64,000 nucleotides of DNA from Sporosarcina jiandibaonis. Lineage in GTDB: Bacteria; Bacillota; Bacilli; Bacillales_A; Planococcaceae. Positions within the stretch are counted from its first letter, which is position 1. Each line of letters starts with the position of its first letter. Location: NCBI RefSeq assembly GCF_013184495.1, contig NZ_JAAOIY010000001.1, positions 868,001 through 932,000 on the forward strand, read 5' to 3'. The translations under genes and the position numbers were made by a program. Below the pieces are notes generated by a model. It saw nothing but the letters and a program-made list of their open reading frames with translations. It was not told the origin of the DNA and ran no database searches. Below, in pieces: positions 1 to 9,273 of the stretch.

Positions 1-105
1 CAAATCGCCATTTACCTGAGTTAACGCTTTTTTGCAGTCCATCATACCCGCACCTGTTTTTTCACGTAATTCTTTTACCATTTGAGCTGTTACTTTTACT
101 GTCAT
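1..105 (-). CDS. tsf: Elongation factor Ts, N-terminal part (runs off the window)
   Basis: The first 35 codons of translation elongation factor Ts, the nucleotide exchange factor that recycles EF-Tu-GDP in the cytoplasm. The visible N-terminus carries the family's UBA-like start, with the hallmark [12 protein letters not shown] stretch at residues 17-28. The ATG at 103-105 has a GGAGG Shine-Dalgarno 9 bases upstream. It follows rpsB on the same strand, the usual rpsB-tsf order, but an intrinsic terminator lies between them. The rest of the gene is outside the window. Identification is firm. Confidence 0.95.
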   Translation of the reverse strand, partial: MTVKVTAQMVKELREKTGAGMMDCKKALTQVNGDL

Positions 106-140
106 ATTTTCCATCCTCCAATAATGTGTCGTCAATTCCT

Positions 141-169
141 AAAAAAGACGATAAGGGGTTAGCTTATCG
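141..169 (-). terminator. Hairpin with T-tract between rpsB and tsf
   Basis: On the minus strand a 7-bp stem CGATAAG/CTTATCG (149-155 with 163-169) is followed by GTC and six T (141-146). No convincing promoter fits between it and tsf, so it probably attenuates tsf relative to rpsB rather than ending the operon. Confidence 0.7.
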
Positions 170-185
170 CCTGGTTTCAAAAAAA

Positions 186-920
186 TTACTCTACAGTTAC
201 TGTCTCTTCTGAGCTTTCTTCAACTGTTGCTTCATCTTCACCTTGTCGGGATTCGATCAAAGCGTCAGCCATTTTGCTCGTAAGTAGGCGTACTGCACGA
301 ATTGCATCATCATTCGCTGGAATGATGTAATCAATTTCGTCAGGGTCACAGTTTGTATCAACGATTCCAACGATAGGAATGTTCAATTTAATTGCTTCCG
401 CAACAGCGATACGTTCTTTACGCGGGTCAACAACAAACATAACATCTGGTAATGATTTCATATCTCTAATTCCACCAAGGAATTTTTCTAGTCTTTCGTG
501 TTCTTTATTTAATTGAACAACTTCTTTTTTAGGTAGGACATCAAACGTGCCATCTTCTTCCATACGTTCGATTTTTTTCATGCGAGCTACGCTCTTTTGA
601 ATTGTAGCGAAGTTAGTTAGTGTACCACCAAGCCAACGTTGGTTGATGTAATACATTCCTGAACGTTCTGCTTCTTCTTTAATCGCATCTTGTGCTTGTT
701 TTTTCGTACCAACGAACAGTACTTTTCCACCATCTTCACCAACTTGACGCATGTATGCGTATGCTTCTTCAAGCATTTTCACCGTTTTTTGAAGATCGAT
801 AATGTAAATGCCGTTACGTTCTACAAAAATGAATTTTTTCATTTTTGGGTTCCAACGACGAGTTTGGTGTCCGAAATGAACACCTGCTTCTAGTAATTGC
901 TTCATTGAGACTACTGCCAT
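186..920 (-). CDS. rpsB: 30S ribosomal protein uS2
   Basis: Ribosomal protein S2 (244 aa), a late-assembling small-subunit protein on the back of the 30S head-body junction. The chosen ATG at 918-920 gives the N-terminus [17 protein letters not shown] and has an AGGAGG Shine-Dalgarno 8 bases upstream. An in-frame extension back to about 1079 lacks a ribosome-binding site and runs through the 5' leader and promoter, so it is rejected. The conserved S2 signature around [11 protein letters not shown] follows directly. The acidic C-terminal tail is typical of Bacillales. Its immediate upstream neighbour is codY, with no flagellar genes between. Confidence 0.97.
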   Translation of the reverse strand: MAVVSMKQLLEAGVHFGHQTRRWNPKMKKFIFVERNGIYIIDLQKTVKMLEEAYAYMRQVGEDGGKVLFVGTKKQAQDAIKEEAERSGMYYINQRWLGGTLTNFATIQKSVARMKKIERMEEDGTFDVLPKKEVVQLNKEHERLEKFLGGIRDMKSLPDVMFVVDPRKERIAVAEAIKLNIPIVGIVDTNCDPDEIDYIIPANDDAIRAVRLLTSKMADALIESRQGEDEATVEESSEETVTVE

Positions 921-1028
921 TTTTATTCCTCCTGTTTTGGTTTGAATTCCTCCGCGCAAATCATCCAGTGGAACAACCTTTCGGCACCATTCCAAAGTCC
1001 ATGCACGTGTGTAGTAATACCATTTGCT

Positions 1029-1057
1029 AATATAACATATTGAATTCGACAATGCAA
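1029..1057 (-). promoter_or_regulatory. Probable rpsB promoter (extended -10)
   Basis: On the minus strand, TTGCAT (1052-1057) is separated by 17 bp from TATATT (1029-1034). The -10 is preceded by TG one base away, an extended -10. The transcript would have a leader of about 100 nt before rpsB. The -35 is only a 3/6 match, so confidence is moderate. Confidence 0.55.
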
Positions 1058-1073
1058 CAAACAATTGTTTGTT
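1056..1073. repeat. 18-bp perfect palindrome at the rpsB promoter
   Basis: AACAAACAATTGTTTGTT reads the same on both strands. It abuts and overlaps by two bases the proposed -35 of rpsB, a position suited to a DNA-binding regulator or an upstream AT-rich element. No known regulator is assigned. Confidence 0.5.
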
Positions 1074-1106
1074 GTTCATTTTTTGTTGTCAAAGTGCATA
1101 GAAGTT

Positions 1107-1149
1107 AAAAAAAGCATTCCTTCCTTCAATAGAACGAGGAAGGAATGCT
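1107..1149 (-). terminator. Terminator after codY
   Basis: A perfect 13-bp stem (1113-1125 with 1137-1149), an 11-nt loop and a run of six T on the minus strand (1107-1112). It closes the xerC-hslV-hslU-codY operon and separates it from rpsB. Confidence 0.9.
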
Positions 1150-1180
1150 ATTTATATTGTTGTAATCAGAATTTGTTTTA

Positions 1181-1957
1181 TTAGTTTTTTTGTTTTTCAA
1201 GTTCAGCAAGGAATTTGTTGTTTAGAACTTTAATATAAGTTCCTTTCATTCCTAATGAACGTGATTCGATGACGCCAGCACTTTCTAATTTACGAAGTGC
1301 GTTAACGATTACTGAACGAGTAATTCCTACACGGTCCGCAATTTTCGAAGCTACTAATAGGCCTTCTTCTCCGTCTAGCTCTTTAAAGATATGCTCAATT
1401 GCTTCATGCTCACTGTAAGATAGTGAATTGATCGCCATTTGAACAACAGCTTTACTACGTGCTTCAATTTCAATTACTTCAGTTTTCTCGCGCAAGATTT
1501 CCATGCCGACTACAGTTGCACCATATTCAGCAAGAATTAGATCTTCATCTTGGAATTCTTGTGTCATTCTTGCAAGGATAAGCGTACCTAAACGCTCTCC
1601 CCCGCCGATGATTGGAACGATTGTTGTTAAGCCTTCTTTGAATAGATCTTTATTCTCTACCGGGAATACTGTGTATGCACTTTCAATATCCAAGTTTGAA
1701 GAAGTTTCGTTCACTTCAAAAAGTTTCTTCGTGTATTCTTCAGGGAACTGACGATTTTCAAACATATCTTTCATGCGTTCGTTTTCAATTTGGTGATATA
1801 TTTCAAGACCAAGCAATTTTCCTTTTCTGCTTACGATAAATGCGTTACATTCGATAACTTGACTTAGCTTCTCAGCCATTTCTTTGAAGTTTACTGCATC
1901 TCCACCGGATTCTTGTAGCATTGCGTTAATTTTACGTGTTTTTAATAATAGTGACAT
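1181..1957 (-). CDS. codY: Global GTP- and branched-chain amino acid-sensing repressor CodY
   Basis: CodY (258 aa, family usually 259) represses nutrient-starvation genes when GTP and Ile/Val/Leu are plentiful. The N-terminal GAF domain (about 1-155) binds the amino acid. The C-terminal winged helix-turn-helix is clear around residues 200-240 ([20 protein letters not shown]), with the GMKGTYIKV strand after it. The start is the ATG at 1955-1957, preceded by TAGGAGGAAG; upstream in-frame ATGs lack a ribosome-binding site. It is the last gene of xerC-hslV-hslU-codY, the conserved Bacillales order, and is followed by a strong terminator. Confidence 0.97.
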   Translation of the reverse strand: MSLLLKTRKINAMLQESGGDAVNFKEMAEKLSQVIECNAFIVSRKGKLLGLEIYHQIENERMKDMFENRQFPEEYTKKLFEVNETSSNLDIESAYTVFPVENKDLFKEGLTTIVPIIGGGERLGTLILARMTQEFQDEDLILAEYGATVVGMEILREKTEVIEIEARSKAVVQMAINSLSYSEHEAIEHIFKELDGEEGLLVASKIADRVGITRSVIVNALRKLESAGVIESRSLGMKGTYIKVLNNKFLAELEKQKN

Positions 1958-2043
1958 TTTTATTCTTCCTCCTAAAATTATGTTGATGTGTTTATGGAAT
2001 ATTCTAAAGGTTTTCAATCGTTAAATAAAGCGATACGATTCAG

Positions 2044-3447
2044 TTATAGAATATATTGTGACAAATCTTTGTTTTTTGCGATTTCTTGCAACTTCTCTTC
2101 GACATATGCTGGCGTTATTTTTATTGTTGAAGGGCCGATATCAGCGGCTTCATATGATACTTCTTCAAGTAATTTTTCCAAAATCGTATGAAGTCGTCTT
2201 GCACCAATGTTTTCAGTGTTATCATTCACTTCAAATGCAATTTCAGCAATTTTACTAACCGCTTCGTCCGTAAAGTCTAAAATGACGCCTTCTGTCTCCA
2301 ATAACCTTTCATATTGACGAATCAACGAGAAGTCTGGTTCCTTCAATATTCGTTCAAAATCATTTTTGGATAACTTATCTAGTTCAACTCGTATCGGGAA
2401 ACGGCCTTGAAGTTCCGGAATAATATCAGAGGGCTTCGCGATATGAAATGCGCCTGCTGCGATAAACAAAATGAAATCAGTTTTCACTGCACCGTATTTT
2501 GTGGAAACCGTAGAGCCTTCCACTATCGGCAAAATATCGCGCTGAACACCTTCGCGTGACACATCTGCAGATGAGCCGCCATTTCCTTCACTCCTAGCTA
2601 TCTTGTCCATTTCATCGAGAAATATGATACCTGATTGCTCGGTTAACTCAATTGCTTTTCTAGCAATTTCATCATGGTCAATCAGCTTATCTGCTTCTTC
2701 CGATTCGAGCACGACACGCGCATCTTTCACTTTCATTTTACGCTTTGTCACCTTTTTAGGCATAAGGGAAGAAAGGGCGTCCTGCATGTTCGCACCCATT
2801 TGCTCCATCCCCGACCCTTGGAAAGCATCGTAAAGCGATGGCTGCTGCTCAGTTACCTCGACCGTTACAGTCTCCTCTTCAAGTTCACCCGCTAAAAGGC
2901 GTCTTGCAATATCAGAGCGCTTTTGGCTGACTTCGGCTTCTTTTGCATAATCGCGCTCTTCTGCTTCTTGCTTTTGACCGAATAGCATTTCGAATGGATT
3001 TTGACCGCTACTTTGTTTCTTTTTACTAGGGACGATTAGTTTAACCAATCTTTCATTTGCAAGCTTAGTTGCCTGTTCCCGGACTTCTTCACGCTTCTCG
3101 GCACGAACAATTCGAATACCAGCCTCCGTTAAATCTCTAACCATCGACTCAACATCTCGGCCAACATAACCGACTTCTGTAAACTTTGTTGCTTCTACTT
3201 TCAAAAAAGGTGCATTTACCAACTTGGCGATTCTTCTTGCAATTTCAGTTTTCCCTACACCAGTCGGTCCGATCATCAGAATGTTTTTAGGTATGATTTC
3301 ATTTTTTTCTTCATCTGCAAGAAGGCTTCTTCTATATCGATTTCGAATTGCTACCGCAACCGCACGCTTGGCATTATCTTGTCCAATAATATACCGATCT
3401 AGATGTGCAGTGAGTTCTTTCGGCGTTAATTCCTCTCTTTTTGTCAT
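2044..3447 (-). CDS. hslU: ATPase subunit HslU/ClpY of the HslVU protease
   Basis: AAA+ unfoldase (467 aa) that feeds substrates to the HslV peptidase in the cytoplasm. The Walker A GPTGVGKT is at residues 60-67, followed by the [19 protein letters not shown] pore-region signature. A variable intermediate I-domain covers about 110-240. Walker B (IIFLDEMDK) and the sensor region precede the C-terminal tail ending QYIL, which docks into HslV. Its ATG shares one base with the hslV stop (TAATG), indicating translational coupling. Length and motifs are typical. Confidence 0.97.
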   Translation of the reverse strand: MTKREELTPKELTAHLDRYIIGQDNAKRAVAVAIRNRYRRSLLADEEKNEIIPKNILMIGPTGVGKTEIARRIAKLVNAPFLKVEATKFTEVGYVGRDVESMVRDLTEAGIRIVRAEKREEVREQATKLANERLVKLIVPSKKKQSSGQNPFEMLFGQKQEAEERDYAKEAEVSQKRSDIARRLLAGELEEETVTVEVTEQQPSLYDAFQGSGMEQMGANMQDALSSLMPKKVTKRKMKVKDARVVLESEEADKLIDHDEIARKAIELTEQSGIIFLDEMDKIARSEGNGGSSADVSREGVQRDILPIVEGSTVSTKYGAVKTDFILFIAAGAFHIAKPSDIIPELQGRFPIRVELDKLSKNDFERILKEPDFSLIRQYERLLETEGVILDFTDEAVSKIAEIAFEVNDNTENIGARRLHTILEKLLEEVSYEAADIGPSTIKITPAYVEEKLQEIAKNKDLSQYIL

Positions 3448-3986
3448 TATAGTACCTCCACAATAATCTGGTCATTTGTAAAGACGCAAATTTCGGCAGC
3501 TGTCTCTAGTGAAGCTTTCGCAATTTGTTCAGCCGTAAGAGAATCTCCGCTGTACTTTTTCAGTGCGCGGCCAGCAGCAAGCGCATAATGTCCGCCTGAA
3601 CCAATTGCAAGTATTCCATCATCAGGTTCAATAACTTCTCCTGTACCTGATACGAGGAGCAATTCATCTTTATTCATCACCAATAACATCGCTTCGAGTT
3701 TACGAAGCATCCTATCGCCACGCCATTGTTTAGCAAGCTCTACAGCAGCGCGTTGGAGATTGCCATTGTATTCGGTAAGTTTCCCTTCGAATAGATCAAA
3801 TAAAGTAAAAGCATCTGCGACTGACCCTGCAAATCCTGCAAGTACTTTGCCACCAAAAATTCTTCGCACTTTTTTCGCTGTATGTTTCATAACAACTGCG
3901 TTTCCGACAGTAACTTGACCATCACCTGACATTGCACAAGCACCGTCATGACGAATAGCAAATATCGTCGTTGCATGGAATTCCAT
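3447..3986 (-). CDS. hslV: Peptidase subunit HslV/ClpQ (CodW type)
   Basis: Proteasome-beta-like peptidase (179 aa) that forms the proteolytic core with HslU. The start chosen is the ATG at 3984-3986, nine bases after an AGGGAGG ribosome-binding site; an earlier in-frame ATG sits directly on that site. Conserved stretches include [32 protein letters not shown] and [14 protein letters not shown]. The N-terminus is [10 protein letters not shown]. subtilis CodW starts MSSFHATTIF and is reported to use an N-terminal Ser, while E. coli HslV exposes a Thr after Met removal. Neither a Ser nor a Thr is at position 2 here, so processing before Thr6 or Thr7 would be required (see findings). Confidence 0.95.
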   Translation of the reverse strand: MEFHATTIFAIRHDGACAMSGDGQVTVGNAVVMKHTAKKVRRIFGGKVLAGFAGSVADAFTLFDLFEGKLTEYNGNLQRAAVELAKQWRGDRMLRKLEAMLLVMNKDELLLVSGTGEVIEPDDGILAIGSGGHYALAAGRALKKYSGDSLTAEQIAKASLETAAEICVFTNDQIIVEVL

Positions 3987-4000
3987 AAAAACCATCCTCC

Positions 4001-4900
4001 CTATGCTCTCGGATGCGTATTCATATACGTCTTCCGTAAATGTTCCTTAGTTATATGTGTATATACTTGAGTTGAAGAAAGATGTGAATGCCCCAATAAT
4101 TCTTGTACCGTACGCATGTCAGCACCATTTGACAATAAATGCGTCGCAAAAGTATGCCGTATCATATGCGGGTATATTTTAGAATGAAGAGAAGCACGCT
4201 CCATAAGCGACGTTAATATATAGCGGACACCACGACCCGTAAGAGGATCACCTCGTAAATTTACAAACAAAGTATTATGATCCTTCTGTTTCATCAATTT
4301 CGGTCGACTGATTTCGATATAGGCATTGATTGCATCTTCGGCAAAACTGCCAAAAGGGATATATCGTTCTTTTTTACCTTTCCCCATTACCAGCACAATA
4401 CCGAGATGCGTGTCGATGTCGTCTAATTGGATTGAAGTTAGCTCGCTTACTCGTATTCCAGTTGCATATAGCATTTCCAATAATGCATGATCCCTTAAGG
4501 ATTTATTATCAGTGCCTTCACATGCAGCAAATAAGGATTCCATTTCATCTTCGTAAAAAAAAGCCGGAAGGCGCTCTTGTTTTTTTGGATGATAGAGCGA
4601 TTTAAATGCATTGTCAACAATCCCGTATCTGGTGTTCGCAAACTTAAAAAAAGAACGAACGGAAGATATTTTTCTTGAGATTGTTGCCCTGGATAATCCT
4701 TTGTCATAAAGTGTCGTTACATAAAGTCTCGCTTCCGAGTACATGACGTCGTTTAAATCTGCAAGTCCCTCACTAGTGATGAATGAAAAAAACTCTTCGA
4801 TATCTTTTTTATATTCTGTTACCGTATAGGATGAATAATTCCGCTCTAACGTAACGTGCGTAATATATTCATCGAGAACTGTTGAAGGTTGGACTGACAT
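4001..4900 (-). CDS. xerC: Tyrosine recombinase XerC (CodV)
   Basis: Site-specific recombinase (299 aa) that acts with XerD at dif to resolve chromosome dimers. The N-terminal SAM-like core-binding domain spans about 1-95 and the catalytic domain about 110-295. Visible catalytic features are Arg in ATGIRVSEL, the [10 protein letters not shown] box, GHSHLSSTQ and the nucleophile Tyr in VYTHIT. The ATG at 4898-4900 follows GAGGGGG by 9 bases; a longer in-frame extension reaches into the leader and is rejected. It is first in the xerC-hslV-hslU-codY operon. In B. subtilis trmFO lies between topA and xerC; here it is missing. Confidence 0.96.
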   Translation of the reverse strand: MSVQPSTVLDEYITHVTLERNYSSYTVTEYKKDIEEFFSFITSEGLADLNDVMYSEARLYVTTLYDKGLSRATISRKISSVRSFFKFANTRYGIVDNAFKSLYHPKKQERLPAFFYEDEMESLFAACEGTDNKSLRDHALLEMLYATGIRVSELTSIQLDDIDTHLGIVLVMGKGKKERYIPFGSFAEDAINAYIEISRPKLMKQKDHNTLFVNLRGDPLTGRGVRYILTSLMERASLHSKIYPHMIRHTFATHLLSNGADMRTVQELLGHSHLSSTQVYTHITKEHLRKTYMNTHPRA

Positions 4901-5032
4901 AGAATTCGCCCCCTCGATGCAAACCTTTTCTAGTATAACAAATAATAATTTAAATTGAACAGTAATTCGCTTGATTTTTGGGAAGATTTTCATCATTGCC
5001 TAATCGTTCAATCACAGAGCCCATTAAACGAA

Positions 5033-5050
5033 TTGCCAATTAATTGGCAA
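5033..5050. promoter_or_regulatory. 18-bp perfect palindrome in the xerC leader
   Basis: TTGCCAATTAATTGGCAA is a perfect palindrome lying about 36-53 bases downstream of the predicted xerC transcription start and about 130 bases before the xerC ATG. It has the shape of an operator (roadblock position) and could also fold as an RNA hairpin. No regulator is assigned. Confidence 0.5.
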
Positions 5051-5092
5051 GATACGGATTAGTTTCTAAATTCAGTAGTCGGCCCATGACTT

Positions 5093-5121
5093 ACTATACA
5101 ATAGTGACTATCGTACATCAA
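5093..5121 (-). promoter_or_regulatory. Sigma-A promoter of xerC-hslV-hslU-codY
   Basis: TTGATG (5116-5121), 17-bp spacer, TATAGT (5093-5098) on the minus strand: 4/6 and 5/6 matches with ideal spacing, downstream of the topA terminator. The predicted leader is about 185 nt. Confidence 0.65.
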
Positions 5122-5175
5122 CTATAACACTTACTAGATTAATGTTTAGGGTCTTTTTCGATTGATTCTTCGCAC

Positions 5176-5199
5176 AAAAAAGAGGAGCAGGCGCCCCTC
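5176..5199 (-). terminator. Terminator after topA
   Basis: On the minus strand a 7-bp stem (one G-U pair) at 5182-5199 with a 4-nt loop, followed by six T (5176-5181), 15 bases past the topA stop. Confidence 0.85.
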
Positions 5200-5214
5200 A
5201 CTTTTTGCGAGTTT

Positions 5215-7290
5215 CTATTGTAAATCCTCTTTATACTCGCATTCCGTACATTGTATATTAACGCCTTTTTTGGATTTCTTTTCGATTAGCGTATTGTCAC
5301 ATTTTGGACAAGGTCTGGCAATCGGCTTATCCCATGATACATAATCGCATTCCGGGTAGCGGTCGCAACCGTAAAAAATACGTCTAGTTTTACTTCTACG
5401 TTCGACAACTTGCCCCTCTTTACACTTCGGACACGGAACTCCGATTGGCTTCATGATTGCTTTTGTGTTTCGACAATCAGGGAAACCCGAACATGCCATG
5501 AACTTTCCGTATCTGCCAAGTTTGTAAACCATCGGTTCGCCGCACTTCTCGCAATCTTCACCGGCTGGTTCATCTTTAATTTCAATTTTCTCCATTTCAG
5601 CGTCGGCAAACTGGACATGTTTTTCAAAGTCTTTATAAAACTTATCGATTACATTGATCCATTTTTTATTTCCTTCTTCGACATCATCGAGTTCCTTTTC
5701 CATTTCTGCAGTGAACTCTACGTCAATGATATCAGGAAAAAATTCGTTAACAGCATGATGTACAATGCCGCCGAGCTCTGTCGGTATAAAACGCCTTGCA
5801 TCTAACGTGACATATCCACGTCTTTGTAATGTGTCAAGCGTCGGGGCAAATGTTGATGGTCGCCCTATCCCCAACTCTTCAAGCGTACGAACGAGTCGAG
5901 CTTCTGTATATCTTGGAGGCGGCTGCGTGAAGTGTTGAGTCGGCTCAATATCTTCATATTTTACATGCTCGCCTTTTTCAAGCGGCGGCAGAAGTCGATC
6001 TTTCTCTTCCTTTTTATCGTCATCGCCCTCGACATACACTTTCATGAACCCCTCGAATTTAACCTGGGATCCAGTTGCACGAAAACGAACATCGCCGTTT
6101 ACTAAATCTGCTCTTACAGTATCAAGAACTGCTGGCGCCATTTGACTGGCGACAAGGCGTTCCCAAATCAGCTTGTATAAACGGTACTGGTCTTTTGACA
6201 AGTATGCCTTCATCGCTGCAGGCGGTCGCATTACCGAAGTCGGGCGAATCGCTTCGTGAGCATCTTGTGTATTCGATTTGGTTTTTTTAGCAGCAGCTTT
6301 AGTTGCCGTTAAAAATTCTTTTCCATAAGTGGTTTCGATGAATGATTTTGCCTCTTCAACGACAGTATCGGAAATTCGGGACGAATCTGTTCTCATATAC
6401 GTTATTAACCCTACGTTTCCTTCTTTGCCGATTTTGATGCCTTCATACAATTGCTGAGCTACCATCATTGTTTTGCGTGCACGGAAATTCAGTTTGCGCG
6501 CTGCTTCTTGCTGCAATGAGGATGTCGTGAATGGCAACGCCGGATTGCGTCTACGCTCTCTTTTAAGAACCTCTGCAACTTCGAAACTATCTCCTTCAAT
6601 TTTCCCTAGTATCGCATCAACCTCTTCTTTATTGGACAGTTCAACTTTTTTCTTCGCATCTCCAAAAAAGGCGGCTTCAAACACCGATTTCCCTTTTCCG
6701 AATTGACCTGTAATGCTCCAATATTCAACTGGTTCAAATGCATTAATTTCATTTTCCCGGTCAATGATCAAGCGGAGTGCAACGGACTGAACACGTCCGG
6801 CAGAAAGCCCTTTCTTGACTTTTTTCCAAAGAATCGGACTTATATTATATCCGACTAGGCGATCCAAAATTCTGCGCGCTTGTTGCGAATCTACCAGGTC
6901 CATATCAATTGGACGCGGATTTTTAAAAGATTCTTTGATAGCATCTTTGGTTATTTCGTTAAAGACGACTCGGCAATCGGAATTGATATCTACGCCGAGT
7001 TGGTGCGCTAAATGCCAGGCGATTGCTTCCCCTTCTCTGTCGGGGTCAGCTGCGAGGTATATTTTCTTAACTTTTTTTGCATCTTTCTTTAACTCTTGCA
7101 GGATCGGGCCTTTACCGCGAATTGTAATATATTTCGGTTCGTAATTATTTTCGGTATCGACACCCATTTGACTTCTCGGAAGATCTCTTAAATGACCAAG
7201 TGATGCTCTAACTTTATATTTTTTCCCTAGATAGCGTTCAATCGTTTTGGCTTTAGCTGGGGATTCTACAATTACTAAATAATCTGCCAT
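5215..7290 (-). CDS. topA: DNA topoisomerase I (type IA)
   Basis: Type IA topoisomerase (691 aa) that relaxes negative supercoils through a 5'-phosphotyrosyl intermediate. The TOPRIM domain is at the N-terminus, starting [15 protein letters not shown] with the acidic DPDREGEA motif near residue 85. The catalytic Tyr lies in [10 protein letters not shown] near residue 300. The C-terminus has three four-cysteine zinc modules (about 575-690): [14 protein letters not shown] and CPKCDNT, each completed by a second Cys pair. The ATG follows AAGGGGG. It is flanked by dprA upstream and its own terminator downstream, as in most Bacillales apart from the missing trmFO. Confidence 0.98.
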   Translation of the reverse strand: MADYLVIVESPAKAKTIERYLGKKYKVRASLGHLRDLPRSQMGVDTENNYEPKYITIRGKGPILQELKKDAKKVKKIYLAADPDREGEAIAWHLAHQLGVDINSDCRVVFNEITKDAIKESFKNPRPIDMDLVDSQQARRILDRLVGYNISPILWKKVKKGLSAGRVQSVALRLIIDRENEINAFEPVEYWSITGQFGKGKSVFEAAFFGDAKKKVELSNKEEVDAILGKIEGDSFEVAEVLKRERRRNPALPFTTSSLQQEAARKLNFRARKTMMVAQQLYEGIKIGKEGNVGLITYMRTDSSRISDTVVEEAKSFIETTYGKEFLTATKAAAKKTKSNTQDAHEAIRPTSVMRPPAAMKAYLSKDQYRLYKLIWERLVASQMAPAVLDTVRADLVNGDVRFRATGSQVKFEGFMKVYVEGDDDKKEEKDRLLPPLEKGEHVKYEDIEPTQHFTQPPPRYTEARLVRTLEELGIGRPSTFAPTLDTLQRRGYVTLDARRFIPTELGGIVHHAVNEFFPDIIDVEFTAEMEKELDDVEEGNKKWINVIDKFYKDFEKHVQFADAEMEKIEIKDEPAGEDCEKCGEPMVYKLGRYGKFMACSGFPDCRNTKAIMKPIGVPCPKCKEGQVVERRSKTRRIFYGCDRYPECDYVSWDKPIARPCPKCDNTLIEKKSKKGVNIQCTECEYKEDLQ

Positions 7291-7402
7291 ATAATTTTCC
7301 CCCTTATAGAGGTTTTGTATTTATTCCAGAAAAGAATATCTGTTGCAAAATGTATACTAGATTTCAAATAAAAGCAAATTATCGAGTATGAATTATTTTT
7401 TA

Positions 7403-8290
7403 TCAGGTTTGTTCAAGGAGTGAGCCAACCACTTGAAAACCATTCCATAATGGCTGTGCGCCTTCATCGATTAGCTTATTCGGCCCTTCCGAAAGGCTTG
7501 ACATCACCGATCCCGGAACTGCGAAAATATGTTTACCATGGTCTAGTGCATGTTCAACTGTACTCATCGTTCCACTCTTACTAGCTGATTCTGTCACAAT
7601 CACCGCGTCAGACAAACCACTAATGATACGGTTGCGCATCGGAAAAGTCCATCTTACCGGTTTTACATACGAAGGATACTCTGAAATCAGCAGATGGTTT
7701 TTGCTTATTTCATTAGCTAGTTCTCTATTTTCATAAGGATAGAGATGAAATAGCCCATGCCCGAGAACGGCAATTGTTTTTCCGCCATAAAAAATCGCAG
7801 CCTTATGTGCCATCGCGTCTGCGCCTTTTGCAAGCCCGGACACAACAACTGCATTATTCGCCACAAGAGGCGGAACGATTAGCGACATCACATTTTTCGA
7901 GTAAACAGTGGCTTTACGGGACCCGATAATAGCCACCTTAAACTTTTCAGCCAAAATCGATATGTCGCCTTTAGTATATAAAATAGTCGGGGGGTCTATC
8001 AATTCTAATAATCGCTTAGGGTATAAGGAATGCGTGAAAGGAATTGGGGTTATTCTATGCTGTTTATAAATCAAATCATACGGAGTTGATAAGTTTTTCA
8101 GGAAACTCTCCTTTAAATAGACCGCTTTTTCCATCTTGATGTGGAGTAAAAAAGCCAAACGTTCCGCCGGATATGTATGAAGCTTTTCAAGATTGGGGTC
8201 GATCTCGAAAAGAGCATTCAATCGGTTTTTCGGAACTGGGAAGAGATAATGTAACGCCAACAGCCTTTTTTCACCGTCTGTAAATTTCAA
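7403..8290 (-). CDS. dprA: DNA-processing protein DprA/Smf
   Basis: DprA (295 aa) loads RecA onto incoming single-stranded DNA during transformation. The Rossmann-like core is visible from about residue 105: VAIIGSRKAT, VVSGLAKGADAMAHKAAI, VLGHGLFHLYP, ISEYPSY and ITESASKSGTMSTVEHAL. The N-terminal 100 residues form the usual poorly conserved SAM-like region. The TTG at 8288-8290 sits 7 bases after GGGAGG and is preferred over an ATG two codons upstream that is only 1 base from it. It lies just beyond the sucD terminator and before topA, the normal order. A separate promoter was not identified. Confidence 0.93.
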   Translation of the reverse strand: MKFTDGEKRLLALHYLFPVPKNRLNALFEIDPNLEKLHTYPAERLAFLLHIKMEKAVYLKESFLKNLSTPYDLIYKQHRITPIPFTHSLYPKRLLELIDPPTILYTKGDISILAEKFKVAIIGSRKATVYSKNVMSLIVPPLVANNAVVVSGLAKGADAMAHKAAIFYGGKTIAVLGHGLFHLYPYENRELANEISKNHLLISEYPSYVKPVRWTFPMRNRIISGLSDAVIVTESASKSGTMSTVEHALDHGKHIFAVPGSVMSSLSEGPNKLIDEGAQPLWNGFQVVGSLLEQT

Positions 8291-8310
8291 TCGCATGCCT
8301 CCCTATCATT

Positions 8311-8343
8311 AAAAAAGCGCAGTGTATTTTCAGAATACACTGC
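8311..8343 (-). terminator. Terminator after sucD
   Basis: Perfect 10-bp stem GCAGTGTATT/AATACACTGC (8319-8328 with 8334-8343), 5-nt loop and six T on the minus strand (8311-8316). Confidence 0.9.
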
Positions 8344-8353
8344 ACTTTCTATA

Positions 8354-9256
8354 TTAATGGGTTTTACACTTTTCGTAAAGACCTTTTTCTTTAATTACTT
8401 TAATTAATGTTTCACCAATGACCGATGGCGTATCAGCTGTTTCGACGCCAGCAGCGTTTAGAGCTTTGATTTTTTCAGCTGCAGTACCTTTTCCGCCGGA
8501 AATGATAGCGCCAGCATGGCCCATGCGTTTTCCTTCAGGAGCTGTTTGTCCGCCGATGAATCCTACGACAGGCTTCGTCATGTTTTCTTTGATCCATTCA
8601 GCCGCTTCTTCTTCCGCTGAACCGCCAATTTCACCAATCATAACAACCGCATAAGTCTCAGGATCTTCGTTGAATTCCTTAAGAACATCGATGAAGTTTG
8701 TCCCGTTTACAGGGTCTCCGCCGATTCCAACAGCTGTTGTTTGACCGATACCCGCTTGACTTAACTGATGAACAGCTTCGTACGTCAATGTACCTGAACG
8801 GGAAACAACGCCGACGTGTCCTTTTGTATGAATGTATCCTGGCATGATACCAATTTTACATTCGTCAGATGTGATAACACCCGGACAGTTCGGGCCGACA
8901 AGACGTGTTTTCTTGCCTTCCATATAACGTTTTACTTTCACCATATCTAAGATTGGAATATGTTCTGTAATACAAATAGCCATATCAAGCTCAGCATCTA
9001 CTGCTTCCATGATTGCATCTGCAGCAAATGGTGCTGGAACATAGATTACCGATACGTTTGCGCCTGTTTCTTTTACAGCTTCTTCAACTGTATTGAAAAC
9101 CGGAACGCCTTCCGCAGTTTCTCCGCCTCTTCCAGGCGTAACTCCAGCGACGATTTTCGTTCCATATTCAAGCATTTCTTTCGTATGGAAAAGCGCTGTA
9201 GAACCTGTAATTCCTTGTACGAGAACTTTTGTATCCTTATTAATATAAATACTCAT
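8354..9256 (-). CDS. sucD: Succinyl-CoA synthetase alpha subunit
   Basis: Alpha subunit (300 aa) of the ADP- or GDP-forming succinyl-CoA ligase of the TCA cycle, which interconverts succinyl-CoA and succinate with substrate-level phosphorylation. The N-terminal CoA-binding Rossmann domain shows [13 protein letters not shown]. The active-site His that becomes phosphorylated is in [14 protein letters not shown] near residue 247. GPNCPG and [10 protein letters not shown] are the other family signatures. It starts 17 bases after sucC, with which it forms the alpha2beta2 enzyme, and ends in a strong terminator. Confidence 0.97.
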   Translation of the reverse strand: MSIYINKDTKVLVQGITGSTALFHTKEMLEYGTKIVAGVTPGRGGETAEGVPVFNTVEEAVKETGANVSVIYVPAPFAADAIMEAVDAELDMAICITEHIPILDMVKVKRYMEGKKTRLVGPNCPGVITSDECKIGIMPGYIHTKGHVGVVSRSGTLTYEAVHQLSQAGIGQTTAVGIGGDPVNGTNFIDVLKEFNEDPETYAVVMIGEIGGSAEEEAAEWIKENMTKPVVGFIGGQTAPEGKRMGHAGAIISGGKGTAAEKIKALNAAGVETADTPSVIGETLIKVIKEKGLYEKCKTH

Positions 9257-9273
9257 GTTTGTCCCTGCCTTTC

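Noticed and set aside
690..1030. Plus-strand open frames opposite rpsB
   Set aside because: They lie wholly within the rpsB coding region and leader on the other strand, with no ribosome-binding sites or recognisable motifs.
921..1079. In-frame N-terminal extension of rpsB
   Set aside because: It runs through the promoter and leader, lacks a ribosome-binding site and is absent from the S2 family.
5410..5805. Plus-strand 131-codon frame inside topA
   Set aside because: It is a shadow of the topA zinc-finger region; the minus strand frame is clearly the coding one.
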